Assembly (NCBI RefSeq): GCF_020085105.1
Contig: NC_058063.1
Span: 8,335,422 to 8,399,421 of the forward strand
DNA length: 64,000 bases
Origin: Siniperca chuatsi
Taxonomy: Eukaryota; Chordata; Actinopteri; Centrarchiformes; Sinipercidae
Direction: 5' to 3'
The notes under the pieces: generated by a model
Database searches by the model: none
What the model saw: the letters and a program-made list of their open reading frames with translations, nothing else
What the model was told of the DNA's origin: nothing
Program-made: the position numbers and the translations under genes
Shown here: piece after piece, positions 24,013 to 31,838 of the stretch
Layout: each line of letters starts with the position of its first letter
Position numbering within the stretch: position 1 is the first letter of the stretch

Positions 24013-24059
24013 CAACATGGCTGTACAAAATTTTTGTATAAAATTGAAGATGCTTATTC

Positions 24060-24276
24060 TCAGCTCTGGCACATAATGGCCAGTGAGAGATGGGTTGATG
24101 TTAAATTTGAACTAGGGCTCCATCTTTAGTGGCAGAGCACATAAACTCTCGATATTGTGCCAGACGTGTATTTGGAATAATACTGTTTCTATTGCAGCAA
24201 ATTGATTATCGTGACTGACAATGACATTTCTGTAGTGATGCACTCCAACAACAACTCCTTTTTGTGCATCCATTAG
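24060..24276 (+). other. Second half of intron 8, unexplained structured sequence
   Basis: After U22 the intron continues for about 260 bases. It contains pairing segments CTGGC/GCCAG (about 24066-24083), ATGG/CCAT and GCAC/GTGC with TGGC/GCCA. No clean C/D pair is present. It could hold a further intronic RNA, possibly H/ACA, but I cannot show one. Confidence 0.3.
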
Positions 24277-24329
24277 GGCCAAGCTGCCTATCAAACAGGC
24301 TCTCTGGACAAGATGACCTAGGTAAGGAT

Positions 24330-24560
24330 GAGGTTTCCAGGTCCAGTCACAAAGTTCTTCCTGGTACCAATTATTCCTCCATCAGACCTCCTATTAGCCC
24401 AAAAAGACAGAACCCTGGAATGAGCTTTCAGGTGTAAAGTGATCTTTGGCACACTGAAAGAAGGTTCTGATGTCTGGATTGTTACCAGGATGACTGGGAG
24501 AGAAAGATGCTGACCACATTCCTGAACAGTAATTTTGTGCACTGCCTGGCAGGTGAACTA
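24330..24560 (+). ncRNA. Unidentified structured element in intron 9, paralogue of intron 11
   Basis: It shares blocks with intron 11 in the same order: CCTCC-TATTAGCCC, GAACCCTG, CAGGTGTAAAGTGATC, TTCTGATG, and CTGACCACATTCC. Arms CTTTCAG/CTGAAAG enclose the shared CAGGTGTAA block. A possible H box (ACAGAA) and terminal ACA (GAACAGTA) hint at H/ACA RNA, but the fold is not proven. Confidence 0.4.
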
Positions 24561-24691
24561 AATTAATCTGGAATTTTATTTTTTAGTTTGCGATCAGTGC
24601 TGAACTGAGAGGGCAAGGAGGTCATCAGGATTTCCCAAGCTTGTCTGAGTTGAGGTAGGTATCTGGTCAGTACAGTCTCCAATGGCAATTA

Positions 24692-24768
24692 AGCAGAAGT
24701 GATGAGTTCCTTATTACCGCCCCAGTCTGAGAATTCATGACTGATTGGTATCCCCTCTGATCACACAG
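24692..24768 (+). ncRNA. snord31: SNORD31 (U31) box C/D snoRNA, copy 1, intron 10
   Basis: C box GTGATGA, guide TTACCGCCCCAGT next to D' CTGA, then TTCATGACTGATTGGTATCC and terminal CTGA. Matches U31, which guides 28S rRNA G4166. Confidence 0.92.
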
Positions 24769-24949
24769 GAATTAAAACTTGTCATTCACACTAGTCAAAC
24801 TGGATTGACTGACCCTGTTCACTTGTTGCAGGGTTGGTGATGCTGTCCGACTACTGTCAGAAACAACCGCACTGAGACACCTGGGACTGCTGCAGGTAAA
24901 CTATTATTATTATTATTATTTATTATTATGGCATTGTGGAAATGATGAC

Positions 24950-25165
24950 ATGTCTACCCACCCAGTCAAGGTATGTGTGCAACATGCCTTAATCCTCCAG
25001 TTGTCTCCCCTCCTGTTGACCCAGTATGGCACTGAGGACCCTGTCTGATCTCCACAGGTGTAAGGTGACCTGCTGGAGTTCTGATGGAGGGGGAGGGCTA
25101 GCTGTGAGTGCATGACTGAGATGTGTTCTCTGACCACATCCAAGAAGCAAAATCCTACATTTCCA
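24950..25165 (+). ncRNA. Unidentified structured element in intron 11, paralogue of intron 9
   Basis: Shared blocks in order: CCCCTCCTGTTGACCC, GAGGACCCTG, CAGGTGTAAGGTGACC, TTCTGATGG, CTCTGACCACATCC. Here the arms around the shared block are CTCCA/TGGAG plus CAGG/CCTG. They differ in sequence from intron 9 but still pair, which suggests structure is conserved. A GATGTG/CACATC hairpin follows. The class is unknown; H/ACA-like is my best guess. Confidence 0.4.
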
Positions 25166-25365
25166 GCTATCAATGGCACTAAACATTTTTTTTACTTTTA
25201 TATTTGCTTTTTAGGTCTGACGGCATGAAGTCCTCACACGGTCTTGATCTTGTTCTCACTGTCAGCCCAGCTTGGTGAGTATTTGAATGACTTAGTTTAA
25301 ATTGTGAGATGTTGAGGTTTCACAATAGGGAGTTTTTTTTTTTTAAATCCCAAATGTCTAAATTC

Positions 25366-25436
25366 AAGCAGAAGTGATGAGTTTATTATTACCGCCCCAG
25401 TCTGAAAATTCATGACTGATTGGTATCCTCTGATTA
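25366..25436 (+). ncRNA. snord31: SNORD31 (U31) box C/D snoRNA, copy 2, intron 12
   Basis: C box GTGATGA, identical guide ACCGCCCCAGT with D' CTGA, and terminal D box CTGA at about 25430-25433. It differs from copy 1 by a few bases outside the guide. Confidence 0.9.
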
Positions 25437-25574
25437 CAAGACTAACCTTAACACTTTACACTTGATAGTGTTTACATTTATTAACTTTTCTTTATGGTCC
25501 TTAGAGTCGAGCTGGATCCACTACCTATTTCGGGTGCAATGGTAAGAATTTAAATCAAAATTTTAAAGCTGTAT

Positions 25575-25650
25575 CTAGAAGTGATGAGTTTGTTATTACC
25601 GCCCCAGTCTGAAGATTCATGACTGATTGGTATCCCCTCTGATCAAAGCT
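25575..25650 (+). ncRNA. snord31: SNORD31 (U31) box C/D snoRNA, copy 3, intron 13
   Basis: C box GTGATGA, identical guide TTACCGCCCCAGT with D' CTGA, then CATGACTGATTGGTATCC and D box CTGA. The closing stem is less clear than in copies 1 and 2. Confidence 0.9.
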
Positions 25651-26361
25651 AGAATGTCTTGTTTAACAATGCTAAGGCCCCCCCACCTATTTCTGAGATG
25701 TTGTCATCCTTTTGCAGACTCTGGTGCCATCAGCCATCTCATGCTGCGGACATGCTCAAGATGCCTCAAATTATATCTGAAATGTTTACGTGCTTATGTA
25801 CAACTTGATTTCCAGTGACAGAACCCAGCACGAATTCATTTCTGCCAATAGCTCATCCTAAATGTTACACACTGGACCAACACTTAATGTATTGCGCTAA
25901 CTGAGCAACAGGGCTGCTGTGAACTGAACTATTGTAATGGCTGTTTGAAGATTTATGTGCATTTTGAGAACTGGGACAGTGACTGTAAATTGCAAATAAA
26001 GGACTTAAGTACAGCTTACTGTATTGCATCAATATCTGGGCTTATGGACTGACTTCAGCACCGAGGATCCAAGAAGAAATAAAGTTGTAAGCAGTGTCAA
26101 TGCATGATAACAGAAGCCACAGCCATTTAGCCCATATCACTGAACTAGAAAGTGCTTTCCATTGCTTTGGTGACTCCCCTATTAAATGTTTTGCTTGAAA
26201 AGTGGCACGTTATCACAAGCCTCGATAAGGTCTGTCAACTGACTTGTGGCAACAATCATTAGATATAAGCAATTAATCTTCTTCATTGCTCTGGTTCAGG
26301 GCAGAAGATAGGTGAGAGCTATCTGTCATGAAGGGACACTTGACATGATTGCATTCTGACT

Positions 26362-26516
26362 TTCAGATTAAAGACTGTAGTCCCTCATTCTTCCAGGAGT
26401 GTTCCTTTGTAGAAAATGTTTCAGTTATCTGGACACTTGCCAGAATCTAGACGTTTCGGCTCCTGATTCTAAGTGTCCAGATGACTGATGGAAACCTTTT
26501 CTACTTCAGATTAAAG
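26362..26516 (-). mobile_element. Short fold-back element with 12-bp target duplication
   Basis: The element is 26374-26504. Its outer part (GTCCCTCATTCTTCCAGGAG) and hairpin arms (TATCTGGACACTT / AAGTGTCCAGATGA, closed by GTAGAAAA / TTTTCTAC) match the larger element at 32737-33189 in reverse orientation. TTCAGATTAAAG occurs exactly on both sides (26362-26373 and 26505-26516). It lies between the convergent snhg1 and arl2 3' ends. Confidence 0.7.
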
Positions 26517-26662
26517 TAAACTTAAGTTGTGAACAAAAAACAAAACTGATTACATTGTCAAACGGATGAGATTTAATATGGTGTAAACTTGAGTGTACAT
26601 GTTGGAAGATGTACTTTTATAAAGTTGTAAATGTCAATAGTGACTAATCTTAGACATTTCAA

Positions 26663-26668
26663 TTTATT
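26663..26668 (-). terminator. arl2: Candidate arl2 polyadenylation signal
   Basis: TTTATT here reads AATAAA on the minus strand. It is the only such hexamer I see between the arl2 stop and the convergent snhg1 end, giving a 3' UTR of about 480 bases. Confidence 0.5.
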
Positions 26669-27131
26669 ACACATCTGAGCGAGGCACAAATCAGCTGACA
26701 ATCTGATGTACCACAAAGTACACAAGCGGAAGCAAACTGCAAGAAGGTTCATGTGAGTCATTACATTGCATACTGTAAACAAACTTAATTTAGGTTTCAG
26801 GATGAGTGAATTTACTTCATTTTGACAAGTTCTCATATTGTTTCTTTCACCTTCTACATATAGTATCTGAATCAACTTTCTGTCAACATCAAATAAAAAT
26901 TATAAAAGCCAGGTGTGATTTCTGTAATCATTGATAGACAGCACTGATGTCTGCATGTCTGGTGACCTCAAACAGCAGCCAATGGAACAAAAAAAGACAA
27001 GTGTTGAGCTGTACTTTGATACTTTGGATCTCCGTAGTCCAATAATGAGCCTAGAGTCACATTGGAGCTCACCATACATGAGGGGCTGCTGTTTAAAAAG
27101 AAACATCACGTACACACACACACACACACAC

Positions 27132-27794
27132 TCAGTCAGTGGTGAAGATTCTAGCAGCAATATCGTCTAATAACCAGTCCACTCCAGGTAACAAATTCTC
27201 TCCCGTTACTGCACTGCAACCAATGATACACCAGTGATGACTTTTGATCTCATCGAGGGCCAGCGCCTGCAGGAAAACACATGTATGTATGTGAGAACAT
27301 ACATTGTGATGTACAATTTCTGGATAATTCAACTGTAATCTGACATGAAGATCTCTATGATATCGCTGAAATCAAAATTGTAAATCCTTACATTACTGAA
27401 AAAAGTAATATCACAGTAACGTGGATGTAAATCTCACCTCTCGTATCGCCTCTTTCGACAGGGCTCCTGGTAAGTCCTGCTTGTTGGCAAACACCAGCAG
27501 CGTTGCGCCAGCTAACCTCTGCATGGAAGGAAGGACACACTCAACTATAGAGATTGATATAATAATAATAATACAGTAATTAAACAGCTTTATGGATTTC
27601 AGCTTCAAACGGTGCAAGAAGAAGATGGTTCTTTACAGTTATCTCTCACAGTCTCTTTGTGGCTGACTCCAAACTGAGGGGACAGATTAGGGGGGAAACA
27701 TGGAACAAAGCCACAGCTTGCGAAATTGTTGGTATGGAGCACCAAAATAAAAGATGTACAATTAACCACTAAACCCAACATGTTTCCTTTAACT

Positions 27795-27837
<43 letters not shown>

Positions 27838-29565
27838 CTCCTCCAGCAGCAGTGCACTGAGCTCCTGCCTGCAGTCCTCCAGTCTGAGTCTGTCCGCACT
27901 GTCCACCACCCACACCAGCCCATCTGTGCTCTCAAAGTAGTTCCTCCAATAGGAGCGCAGTGACTTCTGACCCCCCACATCCCAAATATTCAATTTAAAC
28001 CTAGAAAACACACACAGAGAAGAGAGCGTGTGGCGCAAGACTGGAAAAATACATGAATTCCTTAATGTAGAAAAACAGAGTTCAATATGTAAAAACAACT
28101 AGCACTTTAAAATGAATACTTTTACATTTTTCCTCGGTTGCTTTAAATTAGTGACACCTTCATCTTCAAATTTTAGTGCAACTGATCACATGTCAAATTC
28201 TGTTTACAGGTAGGTTACAGCTCAGCAGGGATCATTTCTCAAAACACATTTACACCGCGGAGGTGAAATTGAGTTACATACAGAAAGGAAGAAAGTACAG
28301 TACATAGAGGAATGTTCAGACAGCAGGAGGACAGAGCCCACATGCTGTCTGTGAGGACATTACAGCAGAGACATGCAGGGTAGGGTTGCAACATGCCAAA
28401 AGACTTTTGTGTATTACAAGAAATACAGTATCAGATGTGAGGCGGGTAAAAAGCTGCGGCCAGGCATGAACATTTCTACAACAGTTCTTAATTTACATTA
28501 ACTTATGCTGAGACATTTGTCTTTACTGGACAATGATTTTTGGATTTAACATTACTGTTACTACAAGGTGCTTACTGTGAAAGGTGCAAGGTAAACACTG
28601 ACAGTGAGAAACCTGTGAATGTAGACTTTTTGGTCAAAGTGATATTTGTATTGAGGTTTGATTCAGTAAGCTGGAGGGGGTATTTGACTTTATAACTGGG
28701 TTACTGTGTGTAAGTCAAGTAAATACAAAGCACTGATTGCACTTAATGTTTTGAGAACTGCAACAGTGTTTCAGAAAGCTACATCCCTTTTTTCGCAGCA
28801 GACATTCTGTCATAGTAGGAAAATCACAGGTGTAACTAATAACATTGGCTCTTTTCTATTCAAGTGTCCCAGTGAGCTAGCATGCACAATACCAAGATCC
28901 TGAAAATGAAGCAGCTAAATGAAATAAGGCCGCCATTAATTTTGTTATTCACACTTGTGCTTTGTCTACAGTGACACAGACGAAATGAGAAAAACTGTAC
29001 AATATGTATGGAAATATGCTATACTTTACTTTAGGTCAAAGCCGAGACATACTGTGTGTGTGTGTGTGCGCGCGCCTTACCCTTTGTGCTCCACTGTTTT
29101 GATGTTGAAGCCTAGTGTTGGGGAAATGGTGCTGACGTCTTCTCCATTAAACTTCTTCAGGATGGTCGTCTTCCCCGCGTTGTCCAGACCTCTGCACGAG
29201 CCAGGTTAAAGAAGAAACTCTCGTACACCTGACTATTAAATAACCTAGTTAATGTATGAGCTTCGCTGTCCCTCATTCACCCAGTTAGTGAAGTGCGTAA
29301 TAGCTAGCAAGGTAGCATGATACATCACAAAATGCGCAAAACAAACTTCATACAACAGTTATATATTATCTAACCGGATATAAATGGCTGCACGCGGCTC
29401 TTATGTTATTGACACTGGTAAAGTTAGAATAACGTTGTTAGGCCAACATGAATGCTAATTTGTTTCCAGCTAATCTAGTAAACTGTTACAGACAGGATAC
29501 AACATCAACAGTCTCATCTCCCGCTCCTTCTGCTTCATCTTCTTTAGAATCGTCAGCAAACCCAT
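27132..29565 (-). CDS. arl2: ARL2, ADP-ribosylation factor-like GTPase 2
   Basis: Small GTPase that binds tubulin cofactor D and effectors such as BART and PDE6D; it acts in tubulin folding, centrosomes and mitochondria. There are five coding exons on the minus strand: 29501-29565, 29081-29191, 27838-28000, 27438-27518 and 27132-27266. The total is 555 nt, 184 aa plus stop, the same length as human ARL2. Motifs: G1 GLDNAGKT (23-30), switch I TISPT with Thr47, G3 WDVGGQ (65-70, Gln70), G4 NKQD (125-128) and G5 CSA (157-159). The N-terminus [20 protein letters not shown] is typical of ARL2 and distinguishes it from other ARLs. All exon junctions keep frame. Introns 2 and 3 start with CA-repeat runs just inside the donor. 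It is convergent with snhg1 and divergent from batf2; human BATF2 is also adjacent to ARL2. Confidence 0.97.
27799..27835. repeat. (GT)n microsatellite at arl2 exon 3 donor
   Basis: On the minus strand this is a CA run that begins directly after the donor GTA of exon 3. Confidence 0.9.
28001..29080 (-). other. arl2 intron 2
   Basis: About 1.1 kb with no gene. On the minus strand the donor GTAAGG is followed within about 6 bases by a CG/CA run (29051-29074). Confidence 0.6.
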
Positions 29566-29599
29566 CGCGACGGTGTCCCGCTGAACGGCAGATATAATA

Positions 29600-29775
29600 T
29601 ATAGGCTACTTGTACTGATTTGTAGTTTTGTATGAAAGCTGTATTCATAAGCAGCATTGGGAACCAGGAAGACACTGTAATGTATATCCCGCCCCACACA
29701 GCCACCAATTGGACTCTTTGGTTAAGAGCGATCGTTGATTGGTTGTTGGAGACGTTCGACGCTGGTTGATTGGTC
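29600..29775 (-). promoter_or_regulatory. arl2: arl2 promoter with CCAAT boxes
   Basis: Upstream of the minus-strand start codon, ATTGG pentamers (CCAAT on the minus strand) occur at 29708-29712, 29738-29742 and 29769-29773. There is no TATA box. Repeated CCAAT boxes suit a housekeeping promoter bound by NF-Y. The transcription start is not determinable from sequence. Confidence 0.55.
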
Positions 29776-29859
29776 AGCGAGCATTTTAAGGTGTGACCGT
29801 GCTGTAGAGGCGCTGCGCGTTTGTATTGGGTTTGGCGCCCCTGTGTGCATGTTGTGGGG

Positions 29860-31400
29860 ATTACATATGATTTAAGCAATCTAGGGATGATCTGCTTGTC
29901 AAAGATTGTTTCCAAATATATACAGAATATAGACTGTTGTATTATCGAAAATAAATTAAATTCGCGGAACACAATAATGAAGTTAATACCATTTTCATAA
30001 AAGATAAAACATGCTATACATTCAGACAAGAGATCGTGAAAGAGTTCACTCTAGACCTTGGAAATGGTAGTTAAACATAAAACTTTACCCGGAGCTTTCA
30101 GTTGCACCTCATGGATTTTGCTCAGACAGATACAGTTGAAAGCTCCGGCAAAAAAAACAACAACCTTGTGTTTTTTACTTGGATTATTTCATCAAATTCA
30201 GGCAAGTAATTTATCTCAGCATATTTAAGTTACAGTATGCAGCAAGACTGTGTGCGAATTCATCAGTGGAGAAGATAAACCTTATCATGCTACATAGTGA
30301 CGCTGCTACAAAAGTGTGTTCTTCTGAGAAATGTCGGAGAGCTGAAACAACATTTAGACAACAGGGCATTGACTTTATAAGAATGGATGTTAGCCCCCTC
30401 CAGAAATTTTGAAACAGTGCAAAAACATCCTGCAATCCAAAACGTTTAAAATTTTAAACGTTTAAAACATTACATTTATAATTTAACATAAGGAAAAAAA
30501 ACATTATTTTATAAACAATTTCAATAATACATTTTTATGTTAGTTGGATATTTTGAGAATTCAGCTTTATGGATATGTGATTATTTACTTAATAATAAAC
30601 TTTAGGCTTAATCAAGTTCATCCTCCTGAGAATGAGATTTAAAATAGGCCTGAACACTGATTACCCTAACTACCAAATTAACAAGTCCAACATTTAATAG
30701 AATGAACATAATTGTGAAATAAATGTATTAAGGATTCCTTCTTGTATCAGGCTAAATGATTTACACTGATTATCAATATCAGCAGAAATAAAATGGGCTA
30801 CAGCTTGGCTATCTTTATAAAACATTTCAGTGTGGGCTATTTTTTACTTTGTTGAGAAGGGATTAAACCATGCAAATTAGCAATTTTCCTAAATAAAGTT
30901 ACATAATTTCCACAAAACGTTACATAATTTCCTGCTGAGAACCGGTAAGAGCTGTTGGCTGCCGTTTGGGGCCTTGGTCATTCATTTCCTGGCAAAAGCA
31001 TTGGAGAAATTCCCTGCACGTGAAGGAGGCGCAGCCTTAGGCCTATTCTTATTTTGGTTATTCAGCCACCGTGCTGTTCCTGTCCCGAAACATTTTCCCA
31101 TGCATTCATCATGATACGTTCATGTACTATCGGAAATATTAGTTTATGATTTACACCGTAGTTGACCACACATTCACAATACGACAACGTAGCTGTACGA
31201 TCCTAATGGAACAATGTACTTACACAATATGACACAATATACAATATGTGTATTTGTTCTGTTCATTCTTCTACTTTTCGGTTCTCCTCTACTTAAAAAA
31301 AACAGCAGCCATTGGAACTAGCTACTTTTTCCACCGGGTCCTTTTTGTACCGATTTAGACTTGGATCGTGAAACTAACATACTACATTTGAAGGCAGCAA
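29860..31400. other. Intergenic between divergent arl2 and batf2
   Basis: AT-rich sequence with no exon recognised. It contains a 12-bp inverted repeat (30089-30148) and a 24-base perfect palindrome (30440-30463). Confidence 0.5.
30089..30148. repeat. Inverted repeat CCGGAGCTTTCA / TGAAAGCTCCGG
   Basis: Perfect 12-bp arms at 30089-30100 and 30137-30148 separated by 36 bases. It may be the trace of a small MITE. Confidence 0.8.
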
Positions 31401-31468
31401 AGAGCCACCCCCGCTCCCCCCCCCTTCCCCTTACCCTTACCTCTCAATGGGTCAGTTTAAAATAAAGA

Positions 31469-31478
31469 GAAACTGAAA
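31469..31478 (+). promoter_or_regulatory. batf2: ISRE/IRF-binding core upstream of batf2
   Basis: GAAACTGAAA is an exact match to the GAAANNGAAA interferon-stimulated response core. It lies 361 bases before the batf2 start codon, just after a TTAAAATAAAG AT-rich box (31457-31467). Confidence 0.6.
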
Positions 31479-31838
31479 GCAGTCGCAGCATCATGTTGCA
31501 TCAGCGGCTGTCTGGTGCCAAACCTCCTTCGCTCAAAAGCCATCAGAGACGCCGTCTGAGCTCCTCACATTTACAGACTTAACAAGTCACCAAGCAGCCA
31601 ACAGACATTAGTCTGCACCACGGAAATATTGCATTACCTCTTTAGTAGCCTGCACTCCTTTTGACCCTGAGCCATTCAACGTTTACTCCGAGCTGCAGAG
31701 ACTTCAGGGTTTGAATGGCGTCCCTTACACCTGCGGGCACGCTGCAGCGGTGATCCGAGCTGGGTGAAGATTCATCCTGCCGGTGGACTGTGGACTGTCA
31801 CTCAGCTAACCGGCGAGCCAGTCTGCTGCGGGGAAGGT

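Larger units (their letters stand above)
21110..26105 (+). ncRNA. snhg1: SNHG1/UHG small nucleolar RNA host gene
   Basis: Non-coding host transcript whose introns are processed to box C/D RNAs that guide rRNA 2'-O-methylation. I read about 14 short exons: about 21110-21138, 21717-21753, 22022-22058, 22381-22425, 22613-22663, 23064-23114, 23446-23494, 23695-23747, 24277-24321, 24587-24654, 24832-24895, 25215-25274, 25505-25541, and 25718 to about 26015 or 26100. Each has AG/GT borders, mostly GTGAGT-like donors. Spliced exons have no long frame. The order U25-U26-U27-(U28)-U29-U30-U22-U31 agrees with my recollection of human SNHG1, which lies near B3GAT3 on 11q12. Polyadenylation signals AATAAA lie at 25995-26000 and 26078-26083. 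Exon boundaries are read by eye; the identity is strong because of the snoRNA content. Confidence 0.9.
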
